From: Blastomussa wellsi
Lineage: Eukaryota; Cnidaria; Anthozoa; Scleractinia; Plerogyridae
Length of the DNA stretch: 64,000 nt
Assembly: GCA_947652115.1 (NCBI GenBank)
Contig: OX393564.1
Coordinates: 14,422,416 to 14,486,415 of the forward strand
Reading direction: 5' to 3'
Part shown: positions 42,667-51,778 of the stretch, in pieces
Position numbering within the stretch: position 1 is the first letter of the stretch
Layout: the number at the start of each line of letters is the position of its first letter
Translations under genes and position numbers: made by a program
The notes under the pieces: generated by a model
What the model was told of the DNA's origin: nothing
The model's input: only the letters and a program-made list of their open reading frames with translations
Database searches by the model: none

Positions 42667-44029
42667 TCCCTCTCTACAAGCGCAGCATCTTCACACAAAG
42701 CGCCTTTTGTTGTCGGACAATCCTTCAAAGCCAGACAAACCTCAAAGGCGATTTCACGTATATCAATGATACACCTTGGTGTAGAAAGTTCGTTTATAGC
42801 ATATATAAGAGCATGAAAAAGAACGATCATTTTGGGTGTCTTTCAGTGTAATTATGTTTTTGAAAGTTTAATAACTTTCCGTGTTTACATAATTTTACTT
42901 AATGTCTAAATATAACGCTGACAGGTAATGTTTGGCTCGAGATTTTTTCAACCAATTATTGAATCGATCAAAAATCCGGTGTTTTTGTGTATAACCAAGG
43001 CAACGAAAGGCCAAAATAGACTCGTTTGTAATCAAAAATATTTAGAATTATTCTGAACTTTCGGCCGGTTGTCGCCGGACAAAAGGGAAACTTCAATAAC
43101 TATTTCATTTGGCAAAAATGTGTTCCAGCACTGCTCGGAAACTATTTTATTTTTTTTTTGTGGAAAACAAGCACAATATTCATTAACACTGTGCTTTACC
43201 ACGGACATGCATGGGTGCCCACACGTGTCTCGTGCACGTGTACGGCTTCTGGAAAATTCTACAGCAAATATTTTTCACGTGTTTCTATTGGAAACAAGCT
43301 CAATAAAATACAACACACTTAAAATTCTATTCAGTTGCAACATTTTCAAGGGAGAAGACACTTCTCGTCGTTTGGTAAAAACGAAAATGGAGAAGACGCG
43401 GTTTTTACTCTTTCGATCTGACCTCGCGAATAGCTTACAAGGACAAGTCTTGAAGCGATTGAAAGAAATTTCAGGGAAGAAAATGACGGAGCTGTTAAAG
43501 ACAACAAGTCATTCGCGAAGTCAAGCTTATTAAATTGTTTGAATTAGTAGATAAGAACAACAAGTTAACCAATCCGTTTTTTTAAGAGTAAGATGATCAA
43601 GAGTATTTGTGATGAGGAACCCTCTCTCTTCTGTTAAATTGTTTCTTTGCGTTGAAATAAACTGTATCGGGAAAATTAGTGAAAATAAAGCTGTTGATGT
43701 GTCCCACGGCTCACACAGAAAAGATGATGATTTGCATAAGTCCCACAGCCGTGGGACACACACAGAAAAGCTGTTGATTTGCATAAGTCCGACAGACGTG
43801 GGACACCCAGACATAAAAAAATAAATTTAATGCAAACCGTGTTCGAGAGAACCTGGACTCCAGGAAAATTAGAAGTGGGGAACACTTGCCCACGAAGCAC
43901 CCCCGGCAAGGGTTTGTTCATTTTGTGACAGGTCACGTGCAAAAACGTCACACAACGTCACGCGTGACAGCGCGTTATCAACTTTTTAAAACAGAGAGGG
44001 AGATTTTTGTTTTTTTTTTGTCTCAAAGT
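42667..44029. other. Polinton non-coding stretch with regulatory repeats
   Basis: No convincing gene. A 154-codon open frame (43069-43533, +) and a 62-codon frame (42663-42851, +) have no family signature. The stretch includes an E-box-rich part (CACGTG near 43213, 43235, 43277 and 43936) and the tandem octamer repeat at 43683-43806. It could hold a decayed gene. Confidence 0.5.
43683..43806. promoter_or_regulatory. Tandem 47-bp repeats with octamer motifs
   Basis: Two full units and a partial unit, period 47 (CAGAAAAG at 43716 and 43763). Each full unit has ATTTGCAT (43730-43737 and 43777-43784), the classic POU/Oct octamer, and a palindrome of the type GTCCCACAGCCGTGGGAC. Downstream, at 43936-43965, TCACGTG and CGTCACACAACGTCACGCGTGACA are further palindromic words. 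It could act as an enhancer or origin; that is inference. Confidence 0.55.
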
Positions 44030-44638
44030 TTAGTTCAAATTTGTGGAGTTTTTTTCGAAGCTCTTGCCCGACCTGTTTTTTTTTTTCATTTCAATATCCG
44101 GCGAATCGGACGGCTCCGCAAAGTTTTCCCGCAGCCTCTCTTTGAGTTCACGATATTTCTGCATTTCACGAGAGATCTGTTTGAATTCAGCGTCGGAAAC
44201 ATTGTTATCATCGAGAGCTTGAGAGACGGAGCTTTTTATTGAGTCATGCTTTGCAAGGGCCAGAGCTTGAATTTTCGTGTGCTTTTTAACATTCCTTTCC
44301 AGCTTCTTGTTCGCAACAGACAGGCCTGTGGAAGCAAACCCAAGGAGAGCGGCAATTCCAGCAACAGGCGCTCCGACCACAATTCCGACACCAGTGAGTG
44401 AAGATGCAACGGCCCCGGAAGACAGGGCGGCACTTGCAAAGCCAAGAGACACCACGGAATAGTGAATCACTTTGCGAGCTTTCTTGTATTTTTTCAATAC
44501 AAGCCTGAAATGTTCAGCCTCATCGGCAATTTCTTTTTCAATTCTGCTGATCTCAGTTAGCCGGAAATTTTCGGTTCTTTCAAGCGGAAGCTCAGGATAA
44601 ATAGGCGGAGCACTTGGCAACACATTTGCCGAAGACAT
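44030..44638 (-). CDS. Polinton membrane protein with PSAP/PPxY/YPxL motifs
   Basis: 202 residues from MSSAN (44638). The in-frame codons upstream are not needed. Residues 8-17 read PSAPPIYPEL, so a PSAP motif (TSG101 type), a PPIY (NEDD4 type) and a YPEL (ALIX type) overlap. A helix follows at 20-58. A Gly/Ala-rich hydrophobic stretch at 59-109 (VVGAPVAGIAALLGFAS) can form two membrane helices. The rest is a basic, coiled-coil-like tail ending in EFKQISREMQKYRELKERLR. The frame is intact. Its stop lies near the regulatory stretch and its start 15 nt from the stop of the minor capsid gene, on the same strand, so the two could be one transcript. The late-domain role is inferred. Confidence 0.8.
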   Translation of the reverse strand: MSSANVLPSAPPIYPELPLERTENFRLTEISRIEKEIADEAEHFRLVLKKYKKARKVIHYSVVSLGFASAALSSGAVASSLTGVGIVVGAPVAGIAALLGFASTGLSVANKKLERNVKKHTKIQALALAKHDSIKSSVSQALDDNNVSDAEFKQISREMQKYRELKERLRENFAEPSDSPDIEMKKKNRSGKSFEKNSTNLN

Positions 44639-44652
44639 GGTATAGTAACATT

Positions 44653-45372
44653 TCAATTTATTTCTAAAAGGAAATAAATTGGGAACCCGTGAAAGTCAAA
44701 CAGTTCGCCATTTTCATTTTTTACCGAGATGTTTAAACTTGACACTTCTTTGTCTGTATTTGCGGCCCTCAGAACATGTTGCTCCCCACTCTGATATAAA
44801 ACTTTTTCATAAGGCTTTCCTTTTATGTCAAAGCTCGCAAGAACACTTGAGTGCTTGCCGTTGAAAAGGTTCTGCTCTCTGTCCACAAAATCACAGTGGA
44901 TAAAATAAAAGTTCTCAGTTTTTACACCATCGAGAACAATTTGCGTGAAAACAACATTTCCGTCGGGTTTATCAAGAAGTTTTTTCAAACTGTGACTCAA
45001 ACCAAATTCTGCGTTAATTTTGTGTGTGTTTGGAGCAATGATAACGGTTCTCCCGAACGTACCCCGCTTTGCAGAAAATAAATTTTCTGGGAAACCTTCG
45101 TTGAAAAAGTTTTGGATACTTTCGAGATCATAGTTGCCAGGGTACAAAAGAGTTTCAAGAGGCTTTTGAGTTTCAAGAGGGTTCAGAGTTTTAAGAGGCT
45201 TTTGAGTTTTAAACTGTTTCATTTCATAAAACACTTTCCCCACTTTTCTTAAGTTGTGCCACGAGTTATAAAGCGAACAACTTAACAGCCGGATATAACT
45301 CGGTTTGAGAATTGGCTTGTCAAAGTAAACAGTGTGATCGTTTTCTGTTGTAACAATAGTAAGCACAACCAT
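44653..45372 (-). CDS. Polinton minor capsid protein (penton-like)
   Basis: 239 residues, starting MVVLTIVTTEND at 45372; the upstream in-frame codons belong to the opposite-strand gene and are ignored. Typical blocks are YIRLLSCSLYNSWHNL near the N-terminus, LYPGNYDLESIQNFF in the middle, and YFIHCDFVDREQNLFNGK and GKPYEKVLYQSG near the C-terminus. These identify the single-jelly-roll minor capsid protein that should form capsid vertices. The frame is intact. An insert of short repeats (KTQKPLKTLNPLETQKPLET) separates strands. It is divergent from the gene starting at 45427. Confidence 0.85.
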   Translation of the reverse strand: MVVLTIVTTENDHTVYFDKPILKPSYIRLLSCSLYNSWHNLRKVGKVFYEMKQFKTQKPLKTLNPLETQKPLETLLYPGNYDLESIQNFFNEGFPENLFSAKRGTFGRTVIIAPNTHKINAEFGLSHSLKKLLDKPDGNVVFTQIVLDGVKTENFYFIHCDFVDREQNLFNGKHSSVLASFDIKGKPYEKVLYQSGEQHVLRAANTDKEVSSLNISVKNENGELFDFHGFPIYFLLEIN

Positions 45373-45426
45373 TTTATTTTGTTGCGAGCAAATTTTCAAT
45401 TGAAAAATAACGGGGAATATATAAAG
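45373..45426. promoter_or_regulatory. Divergent promoter between Polinton genes
   Basis: 54 bp between two start codons. It contains the palindrome TTTTCAATTGAAAA (45393-45406) and TATATAAAG (45418-45426) directly before the rightward ATG. Motifs of the same CAATT-AATATA kind precede other genes of the element. Confidence 0.6.
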
Positions 45427-46850
45427 ATGAACATCTGGAAAACCGCACGCAAGCAAGATTCTGTTGCGTTTGACTATCTCGAAAAAAGAGCGCAGTCTGC
45501 CGGCAACGCGAAGCTTGCACAAGCCAAGGCGTGGGCGGCTTTTTCTGCACGGTTTCCGAGGGCCGACAAAAGCAAATTTGAAGCACAGACATTTTTTGCG
45601 CCGGACCACACAGCAACAGCTGAAATATTTTACAAAGAGGGTCCCGGCAGTCTTTGGTTCAGACCGCAAATAGTGGAGTGCTGGCATGAAAAGCGCGCTG
45701 GGTTTGGATGTCGTTGGCGGCTTCCCTTTCCAGTTATCGCCCAACACAGAAAAAAGTTCGCTGCCGGTTCCAGCAGTTCCATTGGAAGACGCGGCGCCAA
45801 GTTTGAAGAAAATATTCAACAAAGCAATCAATATTTAGGTCACCCCTGACCAGTATTTTACAACAAAGTTCAGAGAGATATTCCAAAAGGAACAACAGAA
45901 GTTCGAAACGTCAAAGCCCGCAAAAAAATGGTTGGCGGGGCCAAATCTATCTTTCTGGGAACAGCAGCTGAACTTTGCAGTGTGGTGCGCAACGATAGGT
46001 TGCGGAATATCTCGAGAAGTATTTGACAAAGACAACACAACGCTGAATCTGCCGCCGCAGGTGCGGGCTTTCTACATCTTCCACGTGTACTTCACGGTTC
46101 GGCGCATCCTCTTCCAGCTCGGAGGCATCCAAAGCGTGAGCGCGTTGCCGGGCGACCCAACATTGAGTGAGACCAACAACAACCATGACGTGGCGTCTTA
46201 CAAAAGATTGTGCGCAGAGTTCGGCGTTCCCCCGTCAACCGATTTCCGCTACACGCGAGGACCAAACCACGGGATGGGGAGCGTTTACATTTATTGACGC
46301 GACCCTTTCATTATGGACTTGCCCTATCAATCGGCAAAAGCGAAATTCGACGACGAGGACCCAAGGGCGTCAGAAAAGGGAATTTCAGTATGCTTCATAA
46401 GAAACGACGCCGCGGAAGAGCAATTCAACTGGTTCGCGCCCAAAACCTCGGCAGGTTTGACCCAGGCGGGTTTGTCGCGAATAAACCAGTCGATAGAGGC
46501 GTTCGTTTACTGCGTGTTGGGCGCGCAAGTCAACGTCCGCAGCAGCATCCTGGGCGAAGGGAGGCGCGCAAAGGAGGCGCAGAACGAGTTCCTGGTCTTG
46601 GTGGAAGACGCGATAAGGCAGCCTGGCAAAAAGCGTGCAGCGGTACCAACTGGCAGTGGATGAGGCAAAGGTACGGTTGAACCTTGCTGTTTGCCCGGGC
46701 GCCTGGCTGATGCCCGCGCTGATGGAAATTAACACAGAAAGCACGGTTGGCTACAACAACCGATTGAAACAGGCGATACCGGGCATGAAGCTGGGGGTCA
46801 ACGACGGGACAAACAAAAGCAAAAAAAGCGGCGCTTCGGCTGATGGGTGA
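45427..46850 (+). pseudogene. Conserved Polinton protein, broken (PX-like)
   Basis: About 470 codons in several frames. 45427-45685 gives MNIWKTARKQDSVAFDYL. 45686-46297 has KWLAGPNLSFWEQQLNFAVW and VYFTVRRILFQLGGIQSVSA. 46313-46630 has GLTQAGLSRINQSIEAFVYC and QVNVRSSILG. 46635-46850 has RYQLAVDEAKVRLN and INTESTVGYNNRL. The breaks are a frameshift near 45680, a TAG at 45836-45838, a TGA at 46295-46297 and a frameshift near 46630. I recognise it as a protein conserved in Polintons and located next to the capsid genes. Its exact function is not established; a virion role is likely. Confidence 0.78.
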
Positions 46851-47094
46851 CGGGAAATCGAAAATAAACCCGCCAAACAACCATCCTTCTAACCCAATCC
46901 ACAAAGCTGCCACAGCTGAAAGCAAAAAGCCAACAACCAAAACACAGAATCAAACTCCAGCAACAAAAGAAGTGCAAACAGAAGAACCAGTGCCCGCGGC
47001 TGGCTCGGGCAGTGAGTCTCATGACTTAAACAAAATAGCTGTTGCGGTTGGTGCGGTAGCAGTTGGTGGTTTGGCATTTTGGACATTCCGTTAA
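46843..47094 (+). CDS. Small tail-anchored Polinton protein
   Basis: 83 residues. The N-terminal two thirds are Lys/Thr/Pro-rich and disordered (KKPTTKTQNQTPATKEVQTE). The C-terminus is one membrane helix (KIAVAVGAVAVGGLAFWTFR) and stops right there. It overlaps the end of the preceding frame by 8 nt. It resembles the protein at 51000-51374 in layout. Function unknown. Confidence 0.65.
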   Translation: MGDGKSKINPPNNHPSNPIHKAATAESKKPTTKTQNQTPATKEVQTEEPVPAAGSGSESHDLNKIAVAVGAVAVGGLAFWTFR

Positions 47095-48460
47095 CGCCGC
47101 TTTTTGATATAGCCCTCAACCAAAACTGCCACCACAGCCAAAATCAGTAGCCAGGTGTGCTCAGCAAGAAAACCGATAGCCTAACCAGCAGCTTTGAAAA
47201 GAAAAGAAACAATCGAGCCAATTAGTCCCGGAAGGAGGGAGGCTGTTTTTTTTGCCAATATCTTTTAGCCCGTTTCCCAACGCTTTGCCGGTGGCCTTCA
47301 AAGAGTTGGTAATGGCGCCAATAACAGCACCAATCGTGGCACCGGCGGCAAGAAGGACTGCTGTAACCGTCACCCCGTGTTTTTTGAAGATTTCTTTTAT
47401 GCGCTCACGAAGCGGCATGGCTCTTTCTCTTTCCTCAATCTGTGTTCTCAACCTGGCAAGCTCCCCTTGTCTTTCTGCAACTCTCCCCTCGGCAGCCTCT
47501 CTTTCAGAAGGTGAAGTGTTCTCATCGTTGATGGCCGCCCTATCTTCAGCATTTTGACGTTGAAGTTCGGTTTCTTGCTCACGCATTTCATCAAGTGGTC
47601 TCGTGTCGAGATTTAGTTGCTTTATGTTTATTCTTTTTTCTGTCTCAAAAATCTCCGCTCTGATTTTTTCAACATCTTTTTGTTTTTGTTCGCGTTCATT
47701 TATTTTTGCACGTTTTCGGAGTGAAGCTTCCTCTTTGTTTAAGTTTCGGAGTTCAGTTTGATGATTTTTTTTTCAGTTGCTCAAGTCTGCGCAGTTCTAC
47801 CGAACTTTCAAGATTTGAACCATGTTCATCATGAATTGCATCAATTCTTGCTTGAGTTTGCTCAATTTTGTTTTCCAGATTTTGAACCTCTTGTTCAGTT
47901 TTTTCTTTTTCTGCAGCAATTTTTTGAGCCTCTTTTTCTTGTTGATCGGCCTCTCTCAATCTCTGAAGTTGTTCGCTTTTGTTGAACTTTTCTTGAGCAA
48001 TGAGAGATTCAGCTAGTGGCCCAAGGGCTTGTGCTTTCTTGTCTGTGAACTCTTTGAGAAAACCACTTTCATCTTTTTTGAAAATTGGAGTCTCACCACC
48101 TTTTGTACCTAATACTACTAATGATTTCTCATTGCCAGGCTTTTTGCCAAAAACAATTGGGCCCAGTTTCTTAAAGTTCACCTTTGGAAAATGCTTTTTG
48201 ATAAAGTTTTCAGCTCTTTGTATTTTTGATTCTTTCTCACCTGGATCCACCAAATCGCCCCACGAAGGTGGTTCAGGCGGCCCGCTCTGTTCATGCTGCA
48301 TTGTCTGCATTTCAATTTGTTTGCCAGCATGGTAGGGTGTCGATGCAGCGACAGGCTGAGATGGACGGGTAGTATCGACCTCTTTTTCATCGTCATCGTG
48401 GTCAAGTGCATAATCAAGTGCAGGGTCGTCGCGTCCAAACTCTTTTCCACCAACCGTCAT
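47095..48460 (-). pseudogene. Polinton coiled-coil membrane protein, broken
   Basis: One long gene in at least three frames. It starts MTVGGKEFGRDD (48460), then an acidic region, a basic domain with KVNFKKLGPIVFGKKPGNEK, and a long Glu/Lys/Gln coiled coil. A frameshift near 47765 lies in a run of nine T. The coil continues to 47586-47410 (ERERAMPLRERIKEIFKKHG). Next come a hydrophobic Gly/Ala segment (VTAVLLAAGATIGAVIGAI) and KATGKALGNGLKDIGKK. A second frameshift near 47250 and an in-frame TAG near 47180 follow; the last block, with a membrane helix (EHTWLLILAVVAVL), ends near 47095. Coiled-coil plus C-terminal membrane segments suggest a virion or membrane-remodelling role; the function is not known. 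Confidence 0.75.
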
Positions 48461-48495
48461 TGTATATTTAAACAAAAATATATTTCTGTTTAAGT
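48461..48495. promoter_or_regulatory. Divergent promoter of the major capsid and coiled-coil genes
   Basis: Only 35 bp separate the start codons. It reads TGTATATTTAAACAAAAATA then TATTTCTGTTTAAGT, giving TATA-like words in both directions. Confidence 0.55.
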
Positions 48496-49714
48496 ATGGC
48501 GGTGCAAACAAACCTTCGTCCAACGCACAACGAAAAAATTTTCGGCGCGATGAAAGCCGAGCGCGCGGTCAAGCGCATCACTTTTGATCGTAGCAACGCC
48601 AGCCCCAGCGAGACCTTGTATGTTTCCGTGTCCAAGCTGAATGAGAACGAGGTCCTCGTGCCAGGCTCGCTCGCACTGCTCTTCAACATCGACTTGGATG
48701 GAGGGCACGTCGACAACTTCCTCGTTCAAAACGTCGCGCGCGCTCTGGTAGACAAGCTGGTTGTGAAGTACACGGGCACCATACTGCAGGACACGGTGGG
48801 TTATGACATCTTCAAGATCTGGGAGGACCTTTTCCTCTCGCAGGAGGAGCGGAACAACATGCTGCTCGATGGTATTCAGACTGAGGACCTCTGCAAGATC
48901 CGCTCAGGCGCGGGGGATAAAAAAACCTCGGGTGTTGCCGCGGAAAACGCGCTTAACAAGGTTTTCGGAACAAAATACCGAATCCGACTGCACAACCAGA
49001 TACTGACCGAACACGGAGTCTTTTATCCCCAAGCTCTTTACAACGACCTCGTTTTTGAGCTGACCCTTGCGCCTGCCAACCAAGTGGTCAAAGGCTCTGA
49101 CCCAACAAAACTGAAATATAAGCTGACAAACATCCAGCTCGAGTACGAAATGATGAGAAGCAAGACCTTGGTGGAAGACGCGCGCAGTGTTTACTCCGCG
49201 GGAAAGGAGTTCTTATACGATCATGTGATGCGGGATCAGGAGGCCACCTCAAAAGGCGCTGACTCAAGGATAAACCCCCAGAGAAGGTCCCTGAAAGGCA
49301 TTCTTCTCCTTTTCGTTGAGCCGTATACAGCTGGCACCAGAGATTCAGAAAAGTACATTAACCCAGACTTGACGAAAGTCGCTGTTACGGTGAACGGCTC
49401 GCCCAACATGCTCTACAATAACGGCATCGAAGGAAAAGATATTTGGGGCGAAGTTGACCGCTTCTTCAGCAAGACAAAAACACAGCACATGAATCTGAAA
49501 AAGTTCTACACCGATAACAAGTTCGGGCTTCTGATCGATTTGCGCTCAATGGCGGATCATGCAATGCACGGAAGCGGCACGCGCAAAAGATGGAGTCCAG
49601 CTTGAACTCGAGCGAAATCTCACTGGCTCAGGCAATGTGAACTGCCACGTTTTCGTGATCAGTGACTCGCAGATGAACATACAAGCGCAGCAATTGGATT
49701 CTGTGCAATTTTAA
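48496..49714 (+). pseudogene. Polinton major capsid protein (double jelly roll), frameshifted near the end
   Basis: Forms the icosahedral shell in Polinton-like viruses. 48496-49590 gives 365 good codons: MAVQTNLRPTHNEKIFG, TFDRSNASPSETLYVSVSK-like strands, LFNIDLDGGHVDNFLVQN, VGYDIFKIWEDLFLS, YRIRLHNQILTEHGVFYP and KGILLLFVEPYTAGTRDSEK. Near 49588 the frame shifts: the original frame stops at 49603-49605, while the conserved C-terminus (VNCHVFVISDSQMNIQ) continues to a stop at 49712-49714. The ATPase starts 5 nt later. The length (about 406 codons) fits a double-jelly-roll capsid protein, but the fold is inferred from family knowledge. Confidence 0.87.
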
Positions 49715-49718
49715 TATA

Positions 49719-50330
49719 ATGGATCCGAATAACATCCCGTTCAACGCTCTCGTTATTGGGCCGACGAATTCAGGCAAATCAAGGTTTGTGGTGGATCAGC
49801 TCTGTGGCCCTTTCCGCGGCAAGTTCGACTTTATCGTGCTCATCTGCCAGACATTCGCGTATAACAAGACTTTTCATCGCTTCGCTGAGGCGGGCCCGCG
49901 TTTTTATGTTATCATTTGCGAACAGAATGAGGTTGAGCCATGGTTGGAGCTTGTTTGCTGGTTTTTGGAGGGCACCAACGCGCTCATAATCCTCGATGAC
50001 TGCGCAGCCTCGAAAGATGTGAAAAAGCGCACAGGCCAGCTGGTCAATCTCGCATTCAGCGCTCGCCACACAGAACTAAGCGTGTGGGTGCTCACCCAAA
50101 AGATGAACAGCATCACAGCTTCTTTCCGCGAAAACGTAGCTGCAATTGTGCTTTTTTACACTCCCTCACTGAAGACTTTGAAAGCGGTTTTTGAAGATTA
50201 CGCCGGCGAACTTTCTCAAGATGAGTACAAAGAATATATTTCGAGGTCGAAACAAAATAAGTTTTCCACCCTTGTGTTCTCACTTCGGCACCCATTCAGA
50301 ATAAAATTAAACTCAATTAAAAATAAATAA
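49719..50330 (+). CDS. Polinton DNA-packaging ATPase (A32/FtsK-HerA type)
   Basis: Pumps the genome into the capsid. 203 residues with Walker A (GPTNSGKSRF, residues 13-22), Walker B (NALIILDDCA, about 86-95) and a sensor-like HTELSVWVLTQKMNSI. The frame is intact. CAATTTTAATATA precedes the start. Confidence 0.9.
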   Translation: MDPNNIPFNALVIGPTNSGKSRFVVDQLCGPFRGKFDFIVLICQTFAYNKTFHRFAEAGPRFYVIICEQNEVEPWLELVCWFLEGTNALIILDDCAASKDVKKRTGQLVNLAFSARHTELSVWVLTQKMNSITASFRENVAAIVLFYTPSLKTLKAVFEDYAGELSQDEYKEYISRSKQNKFSTLVFSLRHPFRIKLNSIKNK

Positions 50331-50340
50331 CCTATACAAA

Positions 50341-50904
50341 ATGGCGACCCCATCAACATCAACGAGCGCAATCGAAGACCCCATAATGACCGACGTTTTG
50401 AGCTTGCTTGAAGCTGAGCCAACGAGCGCGCCCGACAATGCCGCTTCAACGCAGCCCGATATTCCTGCTCTTGGTGAGCAGTTGGCCGTGCTGGTGTCGA
50501 CAGGAAAAGCCGGAGAAGCCATCGGGGTGCAGTTAACACACGATCAGGTGAAGCGCCTCTCCAACAAAGATGTTGAGAAATACACCAAACGGTATGAGGC
50601 ACACGTGGGCTCAAAGACAACTGACAGCTTGATCGACAGCTTCATTTTTCTTGTAACCAAAGCGGTCGGAATGGCCGTCGACGTCAAAGACATCGATGCT
50701 TATCAAAAAGAACTCAGAAACGACTACATCATCAACAAAGAGCTCTCCAACCTGGCCGGCAACATTGCTTTGAAGTGCGGCCGTTTTCTCGCTGTGGCCA
50801 ACGCGGCACTGATCACAACAAAACACATTGATTATAAAGAACATTTTAAGTACGAAGCAAAAACGGTTGAAATTGCTGAGCTTTCCTCACCAACTATTGA
50901 ATAA
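50341..50904 (+). CDS. Polinton accessory protein, unknown function
   Basis: 187 residues, intact frame, starting 10 nt after the ATPase stop. A disordered Thr/Ser/Pro/Ala N-terminus (1-45) leads to a helical domain (VQLTHDQVKRLSNKDVEKYT, DSLIDSFIFLVTKAVGMAVD, ELSNLAGNIALKCGRFLAV). Its last third includes one mildly hydrophobic helix. The position between the ATPase and the integrase suggests a late/virion protein. I do not recognise a wider family. Confidence 0.7.
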   Translation: MATPSTSTSAIEDPIMTDVLSLLEAEPTSAPDNAASTQPDIPALGEQLAVLVSTGKAGEAIGVQLTHDQVKRLSNKDVEKYTKRYEAHVGSKTTDSLIDSFIFLVTKAVGMAVDVKDIDAYQKELRNDYIINKELSNLAGNIALKCGRFLAVANAALITTKHIDYKEHFKYEAKTVEIAELSSPTIE

Positions 50905-50999
50905 TTCTTCAGAAATAGCCTGCAATTCCTCACAAATAGCCAGCAATTCCTCACAAAAAATTATTTTCTCAATTGAATATAACTTGGTTCTATGTAACA

Positions 51000-51374
51000 A
51001 TGGCTGAAGAACAGCAGCAGCAACCGCCCGCTCAAGCAATCTCTGAACCACAGGTAAGTCAAGTAACTTCACAAACTCCAACCTCAAAGCCTGCAAAAAA
51101 CCCAAAGCGGCCCGCGAAGCACAGAAAAACGCTTATCTCGAGAAAATTGCAAACGAGAATGAAAAAAAAATCTGCTCCTGGTCCTGCGCCGGAAACCGCA
51201 CCAGAGCCTGCCGGTCTCAGCACAAACCAATGGATCTCTATCATCGGAATTGGCGCTACGCTTGTTACGACTTATGTCAAGCGTGAAGACATAAAAGCCT
51301 TTTTAAGAAAGGAACGGGCACCGGCACCTGCACCTGCAACGCCACCCAAAAAAGGCATTCGCCCGATGGACTAG
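51000..51374 (+). CDS. Small Polinton membrane protein
   Basis: 124 residues from MAEEQQQQ (51000); an earlier in-frame ATG at 50973 lies in the promoter-like CAATTGAATATAA. Gln/Pro/Thr-rich start, strongly basic middle (KNPKRPAKHRKTLISRKLQ), one membrane helix (WISIIGIGATLVTTYV), then a basic/Pro tail. Function unknown; the layout recalls the 83-residue protein at 46843 and small basic core proteins of DNA viruses. Confidence 0.65.
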   Translation: MAEEQQQQPPAQAISEPQVSQVTSQTPTSKPAKNPKRPAKHRKTLISRKLQTRMKKKSAPGPAPETAPEPAGLSTNQWISIIGIGATLVTTYVKREDIKAFLRKERAPAPAPATPPKKGIRPMD

Positions 51375-51778
51375 AGGGGGAAAAAAATTCATTTGAATAT
51401 ATTTTGGTGAACCAGTTAGCGATAAGCATCGCAGCAGTTTCAGGAATTGGCTTTGTTTGGGGGGCATTCACGTACAATTGCCTTAAAACTATCTTTTGGG
51501 TATAATTTGGTTTTATCAACTGGGTTGATAATGTCAATTAGCCACCGTAAAGAGATTCAAGAGCTGACGTTTCGAGCGTTAGCCCTTCGTCGGAGCGAAT
51601 CGGATGGATTGGAGCGAATTGGATTCGCCCCGACGAAGGGCTAATGCTCGAAAGGTCAGACAAATCCTGACGTAAACATCCAACCTGAACTGTTGCACCT
51701 CCTTAGAAACACCGTTCCCGCTTTTCTGGTTCATTTGCTCACCCTTTAAACTTTTTTACACCTTACTTATATTGCACG
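51375..51778. other. Gap before the integrase, with a Penelope remnant
   Basis: TTGAATATATTTTGG (51391-51406) repeats the gene-start motif but no gene follows. A Penelope terminal sequence occupies about 51505-51660. The final ~110 nt, ending CTTATATTGCACG before the integrase ATG at 51779, are the likely integrase promoter. Confidence 0.55.
51505..51660 (-). mobile_element. Penelope-like terminal fragment inside the Polinton
   Basis: 51505-51600 is the reverse complement of about 39930-40025 (TTTATCAACTGGGTTGATAA, GACGTTTCGAGCGTTAGCCC). 51610-51655 gives a partial copy in the other orientation (CCGACGAAGGGCTAATGCTC). The two form an inverted pair, as Penelope-like insertions often do. Confidence 0.7.

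Noticed and set aside
43069..43533. 154-codon frame as a Polinton gene or the missing protease
   Set aside because: No catalytic His/Cys arrangement or family block; poly-T-encoded Phe run in the middle. Kept only as an unexplained open frame.
45373..45831. N-terminal extension of the minor capsid frame
   Set aside because: The extension is antisense to the well-supported rightward gene at 45427, and the family-like start (MVVLTIV) is at 45372.
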